The notes beneath the pieces were generated by a model. That model made no database searches. It worked only from the letters and a program-made list of their open reading frames with translations, and was not told the origin of the DNA. A DNA stretch of 64,000 bases, taken from Clostridia bacterium (GTDB lineage: Bacteria > Bacillota > Clostridia > Christensenellales > SZUA-584). The position numbers were made by a program, and so were the translations under genes. Positions 46,548 through 55,582 of this stretch are shown in pieces. The stretch spans positions 124,001 to 188,000 of the forward strand of contig JABGQS010000001.1 in NCBI GenBank assembly GCA_018648645.1, given 5' to 3'. Every line of letters begins with the position of its first letter. The first letter of the stretch is position 1.

Positions 46548-47504
46548 CTAATCCTTCATCAGCAGAACCATGACTGCTTTTTGTGCGTGCAGGCGGTTTT
46601 CCGCTTCGTCGAACACGACGCTTTGGTCGCCGTCAATCACGTCTGAGGTGACTTCCTCGCCGCGATGCGCAGGCAGACAGTGCAGGAAGATTGCGTCCTT
46701 GTCGGCGAGTGCCATCAGCTCACTATTGACTTGGTAGTCGGTAAAGTGCGCGTGTTTTTGCTTGGCATCGCTTTCTTGCCCCATGCTGGCCCAAACGTCG
46801 GTGTAGACCGCGGTTGCGCCGCTTACTGCTTCTTTGGGATCTTGCGTAATCGTAATTGTAGCGCCCGTGTTTGCGGCGATTTTCTGCGCGGTCGCGAGAA
46901 TATCCGCGTCCGGCTCAAAGCCTTTCGGACACGCGATTGTGACATCCAGCCCAACTTGTGCGCAGCCGATAAGAAGCGAGTTTGCCACGTTGTTGCCGTC
47001 GCCGATGTATGCCATTTTCCCGTCAAAACTGCCGACATTCTCGTAGTACGTCAGCAGGTCGGCAAGGATTTGGCAGGGGTGCAGCAGGTCGGTCAGCCCG
47101 TTGATGACGGGGATGCTGCCGTGCTCTGCAAGACCTTCGACGTCGCTTTGCGCAAACGTGCGAATCATGATGCCGTCCACCATGCGCGAAAGGACCTTCG
47201 CTGTGTCGCTGATTGGCTCTCCGCGTCCAAGCTGTATATCGTTGCTCGAGAGGAACTGTGCCGTACCGCCAAGCTGGTATATACCGGCCTCGAACGATAC
47301 GCGCGTCCTTGTCGAGCTTTTGGTGAATATCATTGCGAGTATTTTGCCGCCCAGCAATGGTGCCGGATAGCCTTTTTCCTTTTGTGTTTTTAGGTTGAGC
47401 GCGAGGCTCAGAACCTGCATAATTTCATCAGGTGTATAGTCGCTGAGTTTAAGCATATGCTTTTGCGCAAACTCCTCTTTTGGGTTATATGTTAACAAAT
47501 TCAT
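46548..47504 (-). CDS. argF: Ornithine carbamoyltransferase
   Basis: 318-residue enzyme forming citrulline from ornithine and carbamoyl phosphate. Carbamoyl-phosphate loop SSTRTRVSFE (about 59-68), HPCQILADL (about 146) and the HCLPAHRGEEV ornithine site (about 280) are intact. AGGAGG precedes the start. It lies 10 bp after carB, so substrate supply and use are encoded together. Confidence 0.97.
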   Translation of the reverse strand: MNLLTYNPKEEFAQKHMLKLSDYTPDEIMQVLSLALNLKTQKEKGYPAPLLGGKILAMIFTKSSTRTRVSFEAGIYQLGGTAQFLSSNDIQLGRGEPISDTAKVLSRMVDGIMIRTFAQSDVEGLAEHGSIPVINGLTDLLHPCQILADLLTYYENVGSFDGKMAYIGDGNNVANSLLIGCAQVGLDVTIACPKGFEPDADILATAQKIAANTGATITITQDPKEAVSGATAVYTDVWASMGQESDAKQKHAHFTDYQVNSELMALADKDAIFLHCLPAHRGEEVTSDVIDGDQSVVFDEAENRLHAQKAVMVLLMKD

Positions 47505-47514
47505 TATATGCCTC

Positions 47515-50500
47515 CTAGTAGGTTAAGTATTCGTGCAGCGGAATGAGGTGCTGCTCTATGTTGGTTGCGTCCATGATGGACAGCAGTGCGCCAAGGGTGT
47601 CGAGCGAAGTTATGCACGGCACGTCCCATTCCATTGTTGTGCGCCTAAGGATAAAGCCGAGCCGGTCCTTCAGCTTGCCTCTGGTGGGTGTGTTAACGAC
47701 CATGGATATTTTGTGGTTTTTGATCGCAACAACGACATCCTCCTTCTTGATAAGCATGCACTTTAGACCGTGCTTGCGATAGAACGCACACGTGCCGTCT
47801 GTGCCTGCTATTGTGAAGCCCATGTCAATCATCTTTTGGGCGCTGCTTAGCGACTCTTCGATGTCTCGCGGTGTTATGGAGAACAGCACCGGTTTTTCCT
47901 TGCCCGGCATGCGGATGCCAGAAGCTACGAACGCTTTGCGCAGCGCTGCCAGATATGTTGTATCTGTGCCCATAACCTCGCCGGTAGACTTCATTTCGGG
48001 TCCGAGGAATATATCGACCGCGGTCATCTTTGAGAACGAGAACACGGGCGCTTTGACTGTGATGAGAGTGCTTTCCTTGTGCAGTCCGCTAGCGTAACCG
48101 ATATCAGCGAGCGTCTCGCCCAGCATGATTCGCGTTGCGGCGGTTACCATCGGAACGCCGGTGATTTTTGACAGAATCGGCACGGTACGGCTTGCCCGTG
48201 GGTTGACCTCAAGTACATAAACGTCGTCCTTGTCGTCTATGATAAACTGTATGTTGAAAAGCCCTTTTATGCCAAGCTCCTTGCCGATTTGCATGGTATA
48301 TTCTACAACGGTGTCCTTGGTTTTCTGGCTGAGCGTTTGCGTTGGGTACACGGCGAAGCTGTCGCCTGAGTGCACGCCTGCGCGCTCTATATGCTCCATG
48401 ATGCCGACAACGTGACAGTCCTGACCGTCGCAAATGCTGTCCGTTTCGACCTCTTTGCCCATCAGATATTTGTCAACAAGTACAGGATGGTCGGGCGAAA
48501 TATCTGCCGCATACGTCATGTATTCGTCAAGCTCGTGGTCGTTGTAGACGATTTCCATCGCTCTGCCGCCGAGTACATAAGACGGACGCACAAGCACGGG
48601 ATAACCTACCCGGTTTGCGATTTTTTCGGCTTCCGGAAGTGAGAACGCTGTTGCGCCGGCCGGAAGCGGAATGCCAAGCTTCTCGAGCACTTGCAAAAAC
48701 TCTTCGCGGTCCTCGGCTTTGTTGATGCCCTCGACGCTTGTGCCGAGTATATTTGCGCCCGCGATCTCCAGCTCTGCAGCAAGGTTGATTGCAGTCTGTC
48801 CACCAAACTGCACGATGACGCCCATAGGGCGTTCGCGCTCGATTACGTCGAGAACACACTCGCGATCCAGAGGCTCGAAATATAGCTTGTCGGATGTGTC
48901 AAAGTCGGTCGAGACAGTTTCGGGATTTGAGTTGATGATGATGGACTCGTAATCCAGATCGCGCAGGGCCATAACGGAGTGCACGCTGCAATAGTCAAAC
49001 TCGATGCCTTGTCCGATGCGGATTGGACCGCTGCCAAGAACCAAAACTTTCTCGCGGTCGCTTATCTTTGCTTCGTCAACGTCGTCGTAGCAAGAGTAGT
49101 AGTAAGGCGTTTTTGCTTCGAACTCGCCTGCGCAAGTGTCTACCATTTTGTACGACGGTTTCAAGTTCATGGCGTAGCGGATTGTTTTGATTACCCTTGC
49201 CGTTGTGCCGACGAGGTTTGCGATATAATTATCGCCAAAGCCGTACTTTTTGCACGTGATTAGCAGCTCTGGTGGCAGCGTTTCAAAGTTATATTTCTTT
49301 AGCTCCTCGGACAGCTCAACGATGTTTTTCAGCTTTCCGAGAAAGAACTTGTCAATTTTGGTAATCTCCCAAATGTCGTCCACGCTGTAACCGCGCTCAA
49401 GCGCTTCGGACACAACGAAAATGCGCTCGTCATCCGGGTTTTTGAGCGAAAACTCGATCTGCGTATCCGACCACTCCTTAATGGACTTCATGCCGAGCTG
49501 ATAATCGAGCTTGACATCAAGGCTGTCTATGGCCTTTAGCAGCGATTCTTCCAGCGTTCTGCCGATCGCCATGACTTCGCCGGTGGCTTTCATTTGTGTG
49601 CCGAGCGTTTTGGTCGCCGTGACGAACTTGTCGAACGGCCAGCGCGGTACTTTTGTGACCACGTAGTCGAGCGTCGGCTCGAAGCAAGCGCACGTTTCGC
49701 CTGTGATCGGGTTGGTGATTTCGTCGAGCCCGTAGCCGACGGCGATTTTTGCTGCGGCGCGTGCGATGGGGTAGCCGGTGGCTTTGCTGGCAAGTGCGGA
49801 TGAGCGCGATACACGCGGGTTGACTTCGATAACGATGTATTCAAAGCTGTCGGGATTTAGAGCATACTGCACGTTGCAGCCGCCTTCTATACCGAGCGCG
49901 CGAATGATACGTATTGCGGAACTGCGCAGCATTTGATACTCTTTGTCGGCAAGCGTTTGGGACGGCGCCACGACGATGCTGTCGCCGGTGTGTATGCCGA
50001 CCGGGTCGATGTTTTCCATGTTGCACACGACGATGCAGTTATCAAACGAGTCTCGCATGACTTCGTATTCGATCTCTTTATATCCTGCGATGCTTTGCTC
50101 GAGAAGCACTTGATTGATCATTGAGAAGCTAAGCCCCGTGCCTGTGATTTCTTTCAGTTGCTCGATATCATGTGCGATGCCGCCGCCGGTGCCACCCATG
50201 GTGAACGCAGGGCGCACGATGACAGGGAAGCCGATTTTTTCCGCGAAAGTAACCGCATCGTTGATGCTTGAGCAAATGACGCTTTTTGCGATGTGCTCGC
50301 CAATTTCGCTCATCGTTTGCTTGAAAAGCTCGCGGTCTTCGGCAAGCTCGATAGAGTGCAGAGATGTGCCAAGCAGCTCGATATCAAGCTCTTGCAAAAT
50401 ATCCGTCTTGTCAAGCTCCATAGCCATGTTAAGCCCTGTTTGTCCTCCAAGCGTTGCGATGATACCGTCCGGCTTCTCTTTGCGCAGAATGTCGCTGACG

Positions 50501-50718
50501 ACCTGCAGCGTGATGGGCTCTATGTAAACTTTGTCGGCTGTTTCCTCGTCCGTCATGATGGTGGCGGGGTTTGAGTTTATCAGCACGACCTCATACCCTT
50601 CTTCTTGCAATGCCCTGCAGGCTTGGGTGCCCGAATAGTCGAACTCTGCCGCTTGCCCGATGATAATGGGACCGCTGCCGATGACGAGTATTTTTTTCAA
50701 ATCAGTACGTTTTGGCAT
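47515..50718 (-). CDS. carB: Carbamoyl-phosphate synthase large subunit
   Basis: 1067 residues, normal length. Two homologous ATP-grasp halves ([20 protein letters not shown] near the start and [18 protein letters not shown] near 560) and a C-terminal MGS-like allosteric domain (about 940-1067, [18 protein letters not shown]). It makes carbamoyl phosphate from bicarbonate, ammonia and two ATP. The small glutaminase subunit carA, which normally precedes carB, is absent: argD ends 17 bp before the carB start. carA must be elsewhere, or the enzyme uses free ammonia. AGGGAG precedes the start. Confidence 0.98.
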   Translation of the reverse strand: MPKRTDLKKILVIGSGPIIIGQAAEFDYSGTQACRALQEEGYEVVLINSNPATIMTDEETADKVYIEPITLQVVSDILRKEKPDGIIATLGGQTGLNMAMELDKTDILQELDIELLGTSLHSIELAEDRELFKQTMSEIGEHIAKSVICSSINDAVTFAEKIGFPVIVRPAFTMGGTGGGIAHDIEQLKEITGTGLSFSMINQVLLEQSIAGYKEIEYEVMRDSFDNCIVVCNMENIDPVGIHTGDSIVVAPSQTLADKEYQMLRSSAIRIIRALGIEGGCNVQYALNPDSFEYIVIEVNPRVSRSSALASKATGYPIARAAAKIAVGYGLDEITNPITGETCACFEPTLDYVVTKVPRWPFDKFVTATKTLGTQMKATGEVMAIGRTLEESLLKAIDSLDVKLDYQLGMKSIKEWSDTQIEFSLKNPDDERIFVVSEALERGYSVDDIWEITKIDKFFLGKLKNIVELSEELKKYNFETLPPELLITCKKYGFGDNYIANLVGTTARVIKTIRYAMNLKPSYKMVDTCAGEFEAKTPYYYSCYDDVDEAKISDREKVLVLGSGPIRIGQGIEFDYCSVHSVMALRDLDYESIIINSNPETVSTDFDTSDKLYFEPLDRECVLDVIERERPMGVIVQFGGQTAINLAAELEIAGANILGTSVEGINKAEDREEFLQVLEKLGIPLPAGATAFSLPEAEKIANRVGYPVLVRPSYVLGGRAMEIVYNDHELDEYMTYAADISPDHPVLVDKYLMGKEVETDSICDGQDCHVVGIMEHIERAGVHSGDSFAVYPTQTLSQKTKDTVVEYTMQIGKELGIKGLFNIQFIIDDKDDVYVLEVNPRASRTVPILSKITGVPMVTAATRIMLGETLADIGYASGLHKESTLITVKAPVFSFSKMTAVDIFLGPEMKSTGEVMGTDTTYLAALRKAFVASGIRMPGKEKPVLFSITPRDIEESLSSAQKMIDMGFTIAGTDGTCAFYRKHGLKCMLIKKEDVVVAIKNHKISMVVNTPTRGKLKDRLGFILRRTTMEWDVPCITSLDTLGALLSIMDATNIEQHLIPLHEYLTY

Positions 50719-50735
50719 ATTATCTCCCTAAATTA

Positions 50736-51920
50736 TTATAATACTTGCTTGAGCGCAGCAATCAGTTTGTCGATGTGCTGCGTTTGTATCGTGTATGGCG
50801 GCAGGAACCGTAGGACGTTTTCGCCTGCTGTTGCAGTTACAAATCCCATGCCCAGAAGCTTTTTGAGCACGCTCTTCGCTTCAACCGTTTCATCCAAATC
50901 AATGCCGAGCATAAGACCTTTGCCGCGAACTTGTTGTATGCACGAGAATACTTGCTTGAGGTCGTTTAGCTGCTGTTTGAAGTATGCGCCTGTTTGCGCA
51001 ACTTGCGACATCATATCGGTGGTTATCAACTTGTTTACCACGTAGTACGCTGCAGTGCAAGCAAGATGGTTGCCGCCAAAGGTGCTGCCGTGGTCTCCCT
51101 GAAGGAGCGCCGTTGACGCTTTGCCGCGGGCCAAGAATGCGCCGATGGGGAAGCCGTTGCCGAGAGATTTGGCGAGTACAACCACGTCCGGCATTGCGCC
51201 GAGCGAGGGGGAAGCCAGAAATTCACCTGTGCGTCCGCAGCCTGTTTGTATCTCGTCTGCTATCATCAGCGCGCCGTGTTTGTCGCAAAGGGCGCGGACA
51301 GCTTGGAAATATTCATTAGAGATTGAGATTAAACCACCTTCTCCGATGATAGGCTCTATCATGACCGCTGCTGTAGCATTGGTGATGGTATTCGCTAGCT
51401 CGTTTATATCGTTTGGCGCAACGTAAGTGAACGTATCAATCAGCGGTTTGAACGCTTCGTGGAATTTGTCTTGACCTGTTGCTGCGAGCGTTGCCAATGT
51501 GCGTCCGTGAAAGCTGCCTTTTATGGTGATGATTTCTTGGCGCTGGTCGCCGTTGTTGTAGTGATATTTGCGGGCGAGCTTAAGCGCGCCTTCAACCGCC
51601 TCTGCGCCGCTGTTTTGGAAAAACACGTTGTCCATACCTGTGGCGTTGCATAGAGCTTCTGCAAGCTTTGCCTGCTGCTCTATATAAAAATAGTTTGACG
51701 TGTGCATCAAATTGTCGATCGTGTTTTTCAGCGCGGTTTTGAAGCCATTGTCGCTGTAACCAAGACAATTGACGGCGATACCCGACAAAAAATCGGTGTA
51801 TTTTTTACCGTCCGTGTCAAAAAGATATACGTCCTCGCCTATTGTGAAGCACACAGGAAGCCGTTTGCCAAAGACCTGCATGAAGTATTTTTCGTCAAGT
51901 TTCGTGATGTCGCTGAGCAT
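50736..51920 (-). CDS. argD: Acetylornithine aminotransferase
   Basis: 394-residue class III PLP enzyme that forms N-acetylornithine. Phosphate-binding GAEAVEGALKLAR (about 105), GSFHGRTLATLAATGQ (about 132), and the PLP Lys in VVVLAKSLGNGFPIGAF (about 245) are present. AAGGAG precedes the start, nine bases after argB. Fourth step of arginine synthesis. Confidence 0.95.
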   Translation of the reverse strand: MLSDITKLDEKYFMQVFGKRLPVCFTIGEDVYLFDTDGKKYTDFLSGIAVNCLGYSDNGFKTALKNTIDNLMHTSNYFYIEQQAKLAEALCNATGMDNVFFQNSGAEAVEGALKLARKYHYNNGDQRQEIITIKGSFHGRTLATLAATGQDKFHEAFKPLIDTFTYVAPNDINELANTITNATAAVMIEPIIGEGGLISISNEYFQAVRALCDKHGALMIADEIQTGCGRTGEFLASPSLGAMPDVVVLAKSLGNGFPIGAFLARGKASTALLQGDHGSTFGGNHLACTAAYYVVNKLITTDMMSQVAQTGAYFKQQLNDLKQVFSCIQQVRGKGLMLGIDLDETVEAKSVLKKLLGMGFVTATAGENVLRFLPPYTIQTQHIDKLIAALKQVL

Positions 51921-51929
51921 TGTGTCTCC

Positions 51930-52805
51930 TTATTCCTCGATAGTCTTTCGCACCATTGTGCCGATACCTTTGTCGGTAAAAATCTCGAGCAGTATCGGGT
52001 GCGGAATTGTTCCGTTCAGTATATGCGTGCGTTTCACGCCGTTTTCTATCGCTTTGATACAGCCGTCTACCTTTGGCAGCATGCCTCCCGAGATTACGCC
52101 GCTTTCGATATAGTCGTAAATCTCGTCGATCGTGATGATGGATATAAGCGATTCAGGGTCATCGGGATCGCTGCGTATGCCGTCGATGTCGGTTAAGAAC
52201 ATCAGCTTTTGCGCGCTTAGCGCAGCTGCGATTTCGCCCGCGACCGTGTCCGCGTTGATGTTATAACTCTCTCCGTCTTTGCCGACGCCGATGGGTGCGA
52301 TGACAGGGATGTATTCGTCCTTGACCAGAAGGTCGAGCAGGTTGGTGTTGATGCTCGTGATTTGACCGACGTGACCGAGGTCGGTGCCGTCGTCAGCCAT
52401 TTTCTTTTCTGCTGTGATGAGGTTTGCATCTTTGCCGCAAAGACCAATCGCTTTAGCGCCCGCAACGCCGAACTTTGCTACGATGTCTTTGTTGATACGA
52501 CCTGTCAGCACCATTTGAACAACGTCCATTGTGTCGTCGTCTGTTATGCGAAGCCCGTTGTGAAAATCGGGCTTGATGTCGAGTTTTTCGAGCATACCGT
52601 TGATCTCATTGCCGCCGCCGTGTACCAGAATCGGGTTGACACCGACAAACTTTAACAGCGTGACGTCCTGCATGATTTTGCTGGAAAGCTCTTCACTGAG
52701 CATGGCAGCACCGCCGTATTTGATGACGACCGTTTTGTTTGCCAGACGTTGTATGTAGGGAAGCGCTTCGATAAGCACGCCCGCTTTCTCGATGAGTTTA
52801 TCCAT
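51930..52805 (-). CDS. argB: Acetylglutamate kinase
   Basis: 291-residue amino-acid kinase that phosphorylates N-acetylglutamate. Motifs: VIKYGGAAM (about 29), [10 protein letters not shown] (about 61), the NAG-binding [19 protein letters not shown] (about 83) and [15 protein letters not shown] (about 183). No extended N-terminal helix is present, so the arginine-insensitive, shorter type is possible. Its ATG directly follows the argC stop. Confidence 0.97.
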   Translation of the reverse strand: MDKLIEKAGVLIEALPYIQRLANKTVVIKYGGAAMLSEELSSKIMQDVTLLKFVGVNPILVHGGGNEINGMLEKLDIKPDFHNGLRITDDDTMDVVQMVLTGRINKDIVAKFGVAGAKAIGLCGKDANLITAEKKMADDGTDLGHVGQITSINTNLLDLLVKDEYIPVIAPIGVGKDGESYNINADTVAGEIAAALSAQKLMFLTDIDGIRSDPDDPESLISIITIDEIYDYIESGVISGGMLPKVDGCIKAIENGVKRTHILNGTIPHPILLEIFTDKGIGTMVRKTIEE

Positions 52806-53825
52806 TTATAAATACCATCCTATATTGTTTAGCCCTTCGCTTTCACTATATCCACACATGGTGTTCATGTTCTGTACCGCTTGACCCCCCGCGCCTTTGA
52901 TAAGGTTGTCGATACACGATATGATTATTATACGACCCGTGCGCTCGTCGAGCTTGAAGCCGATGGCGCAATTATTGCTGCCGATTACGTGTTTGATCTC
53001 GGGCAGTGTGTTCGTTATGTGCACGAAAGGCTCATTGCTGTATATATCGTACGCCTTGTCTATCTGTGCTTTGGACGCTGTAGTAGACGCATATATCGTT
53101 GTTAGTATGCCGCGTTTTATCGGCAGAAGATGCGGGGTGAAGCTGAGCGTAATCTCGCTGCCCGCCGCAATGCTTAGCTCCTGCTCTATCTCGGACGTGT
53201 GCCTGTGACTCGCAACACCGTATGCTTTAAAGTTCTCGTCCACTTCGCAGAAAATAAGCGGCAGCTTTTCGCTTCGTCCGGCACCCGTTACGCCCGACTT
53301 TGCGTCGATGATGATGCTGCCCGTGTCGATAAGACCTGAACGAAGAAGCGGTGCTAGTGCCAGTATTGAGCTTGTGGTATAGCAGCCGGAATTGCCGACC
53401 AAACCGGCGTGCTTGATTTTGTCACGGTAAAGCTCTGTCAGACCGTACACGCTTTGGTTCAAAAGGTGCGCTGCCCCATGCTTCGTATTATACCACTTCT
53501 CATAGACCGCTGCATCGTTATATCGAAAATCGCCCGACAAATCTATGACCTTTACACCGCCATCCAAAAGCTGTGGCACAACCTCTGATGATGTGCCGTG
53601 CGGCAGGCAGGTGAAAACGATGTCGCTGTCCGCGCAGATCGCCGGAATATCGAGCGGCTCAAGCGGATAATCACAGCCGAGAAAACTAGGGTATATTTCG
53701 CTCATTTTTTTGCCGGCAAAGCTTTTTGACACGGCATGCACGACCTTTGTGTTTGGGTGACCTGACAGTATACGCATTAGCTCTGCGCCCGAGTATCCTG
53801 TTGCGCCAATTACCGAAATATTCAT
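52806..53825 (-). CDS. argC: N-acetyl-gamma-glutamyl-phosphate reductase
   Basis: 339-residue NADPH-dependent reductase. Rossmann start ISVIGATGYSGAELMRIL, catalytic Cys in VGNSGCYTT (about 143) and HRHTSEIEQEL (about 212) are intact. First gene of argC-argB-argD-carB-argF-GNAT. AAAGGTG precedes the start, and a clear promoter lies upstream. In Bacillus the next gene would be argJ; here it is argB. Confidence 0.97.
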   Translation of the reverse strand: MNISVIGATGYSGAELMRILSGHPNTKVVHAVSKSFAGKKMSEIYPSFLGCDYPLEPLDIPAICADSDIVFTCLPHGTSSEVVPQLLDGGVKVIDLSGDFRYNDAAVYEKWYNTKHGAAHLLNQSVYGLTELYRDKIKHAGLVGNSGCYTTSSILALAPLLRSGLIDTGSIIIDAKSGVTGAGRSEKLPLIFCEVDENFKAYGVASHRHTSEIEQELSIAAGSEITLSFTPHLLPIKRGILTTIYASTTASKAQIDKAYDIYSNEPFVHITNTLPEIKHVIGSNNCAIGFKLDERTGRIIIISCIDNLIKGAGGQAVQNMNTMCGYSESEGLNNIGWYL

Positions 53826-53857
53826 AAAAATAACACCTTTCCGTGTAGTTATTTATA

Positions 53858-53886
53858 ATTATACATAAAAATGTATAAAAATGCAA
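53858..53886 (-). promoter_or_regulatory. Promoter of the arginine operon, with possible ArgR box
   Basis: Minus strand TTGCAT at 53886-53881, 17 bp spacer, TATAAT at 53863-53858. Overlapping AT-rich, nearly palindromic DNA (TGTATAATTATAAAT, about 53866-53851) resembles ArgR boxes, so arginine repression is plausible but not proven. Confidence 0.6.
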
Positions 53887-53915
53887 CAACTATTTTGAGG
53901 ATTTGCGAATTATTT

Positions 53916-53946
53916 TCGAAAAAAAACCGCCCGTGTAAGGCGGCTG
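53916..53946 (-). terminator. Rho-independent terminator after glycerate kinase
   Basis: Minus strand: CCGCC-CGTGTAA... with stem GCCGCC pairing with GGGCGGT and nine T after it; it protects the arginine operon promoter region from read-through. Confidence 0.75.
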
Positions 53947-53955
53947 TGGTGATAT

Positions 53956-55095
53956 CTATTTAATATCCTTGCCGATTTTGAGCAGCGAGAACACCCTGTC
54001 TGCTGCTTTGGCAAGAAGAGCCGACGCGTTTTGTATGCAATCTTGCAGCGTTGTAGGGGATTCGGGAAGTGCGATTAGCGTGTTGACACCGAGAGGATAT
54101 ACCGCTTGCGCGCCGCTGCCTATGCTGCCCGCGATGACGACGACGGGGATGTCCTGCGCTTTTGCGTAGTTAGCAACGCCGTGAACAACCTTGCCGGAAG
54201 CCGACTGTGCATCGACCTGACCTTCGCCTGTGACGATGAGGTCTGCGCGCTCAATCAGCTCGTCGAACTTCACCAGCTCCAAAACAGCGTCGATGCCGCT
54301 TGTAAGCACGGCGCCTGCAAAGCAAACGAGTCCGCAGCCTATGCCGCCTGCCGCACCTGCGCCGGGTAAAGTGGTCACATCTTTTTTGGCGTAATCGTTT
54401 AGGATGAATTCAAAGCTTTTCATGCCGGCTTCGAGTTGCTCTAAACGCTTTGGCGTACCGCCTTTTTGCGGGCCGTATATATATGTTGCGCCGTTTTTGC
54501 CCGTTAACGGGTTAGTTACGTCGCACATAATGGAGATGTTGGTGGTTTTGAGCCGTGGGTCAAGCTCGCTGTCGTCTACGCGCGCAACGCTGGCGAGCTC
54601 TTGCCCGCACATGCGCGCAATCTCGCTGCCGTTCGCTCGCAGATACCGCAGCCCAAGCGCCTGTAATGCGCCGCTGCCCGCGTCGTTTGTGGCGCTTCCG
54701 CCGATGCCGAGATATATGTTGGTGAAGCCGCTATCAAGCGCTTCTTTGATCAGATCGCCCGTGCCGTGCGTGGACGTAATCAGAGGGTTTCTTTCCTGCT
54801 CACTAAGCAGCGCCATTCCGCTGCACTCGGACATACCGATTATTGCCGCGCCGTTTGCATCGCCATAGATGCAATCTATAACGCGCCCTAGAGGATCGTG
54901 TGCCTGCGCTGTTATCGTTCTGCCGTCCGATGCGTGGACGATGGCTTCTACAGTGCCGTCGCCGCCGTCCGCGATCGGTACTTCGACGATTTGTGCACTC
55001 GGGAAAATCGAAAGCGCGCTTTGCTTTACGCCTGCGATAACCTGCATCGAGGAGAGTGAGCCTTTGAACGAGTCGGGAGCAATGATAATCTTCAT
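53956..55095 (-). CDS. glxK: Glycerate kinase, GarK/GlxK family
   Basis: 379-residue enzyme that phosphorylates D-glycerate (2-phosphoglycerate product in the GarK/GlxK group). The N-terminal KIIIAPDSFKGSLSS, VPIADGGDGTVEA (about 40), GIGGSATNDAGSGALQALG (about 129) and TGEGQVDAQSASGKV (about 286) are diagnostic. No glyoxylate genes are near, so it probably acts on glycerate from the environment or from serine. It is divergent from the arsR-type gene, with the two -35 boxes only seven bases apart. Confidence 0.95.
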   Translation of the reverse strand: MKIIIAPDSFKGSLSSMQVIAGVKQSALSIFPSAQIVEVPIADGGDGTVEAIVHASDGRTITAQAHDPLGRVIDCIYGDANGAAIIGMSECSGMALLSEQERNPLITSTHGTGDLIKEALDSGFTNIYLGIGGSATNDAGSGALQALGLRYLRANGSEIARMCGQELASVARVDDSELDPRLKTTNISIMCDVTNPLTGKNGATYIYGPQKGGTPKRLEQLEAGMKSFEFILNDYAKKDVTTLPGAGAAGGIGCGLVCFAGAVLTSGIDAVLELVKFDELIERADLIVTGEGQVDAQSASGKVVHGVANYAKAQDIPVVVIAGSIGSGAQAVYPLGVNTLIALPESPTTLQDCIQNASALLAKAADRVFSLLKIGKDIK

Positions 55096-55128
55096 ATTAT
55101 GACCTATTCTTTCATCGTTGATAGGATG

Positions 55129-55158
55129 ATTATATCAGAGAACGGGCGATATTATCAA
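55129..55158 (-). promoter_or_regulatory. glxK promoter (TTGATA-18-TATAAT)
   Basis: Minus strand TTGATA at 55158-55153, 18 bp spacer, TATAAT at 55134-55129, divergent from the promoter at 55166. Confidence 0.65.
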
Positions 55159-55165
55159 CATACTA

Positions 55166-55218
55166 TTGACAATGCGTTAAAAGTGCGGTATCATTTGAAC
55201 AGTTGAACAAGTATTCAA
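55166..55218 (+). promoter_or_regulatory. Promoter and operator of the arsR-permease unit
   Basis: TTGACA 55166-55171, 17 bp spacer, TATCAT 55189-55194. Just downstream, TTGAACAAGTATTCAA (55203-55218) is a palindrome with arms TTGAA/TTCAA around six bases, like operators of CzrA/CadC/SmtB sensors, placed to block elongation or initiation. A partial repeat of the left arm (TTTGAACA) overlaps the -10 edge. Confidence 0.78.
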
Positions 55219-55239
55219 ACGTTATTGGGAGGATGATAT

Positions 55240-55569
55240 ATGTTGCGCTGTACACAAGATATTGATATTGAGCCGATAGAAGAGGCAAAAGCGATGCGGA
55301 TTGCCGATTTGCTGAAAGTGTTTGGCGACCCCGGACGCGTACAGATATTGAGCTTGCTAGTCGACAAAGAGGTGTGTGTGTCGCACATTGCCGGGGCGCT
55401 TGGCAAAAGCGTGTCGGCAGTGTCGCATCAGCTCAGCATACTGCGCAGCCACAACATTGTGCGCTTTGTCAGAGACGGCAAAAACACGTATTATACGCTC
55501 GACGACAAGCATGTCGAGGATGTACTCAAATCGGGCATTGAACATATAGACCACATAGATCGCGCATAA
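55240..55569 (+). CDS. ArsR/SmtB family metal-sensing repressor
   Basis: 109-residue winged-helix sensor. Recognition helix region SVSAVSHQLSILRSHNIVRF (about 56-75) is typical. The C-terminal helix has D-x-H-x10-H-x2-H (DKHVEDVLKSGIEHIDH, about 88-104), which is the alpha-5 zinc site of SmtB/CzrA, and the alpha-3 Cys pair of CadC/ArsR is reduced to one Cys (EVCVSH). It therefore most likely senses Zn(II) or Co(II). GGGAGG precedes the start; the permease gene begins 13 bp after it. Confidence 0.92.
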   Translation: MLRCTQDIDIEPIEEAKAMRIADLLKVFGDPGRVQILSLLVDKEVCVSHIAGALGKSVSAVSHQLSILRSHNIVRFVRDGKNTYYTLDDKHVEDVLKSGIEHIDHIDRA

Positions 55570-55582
55570 GAAAGGAAAGTAA

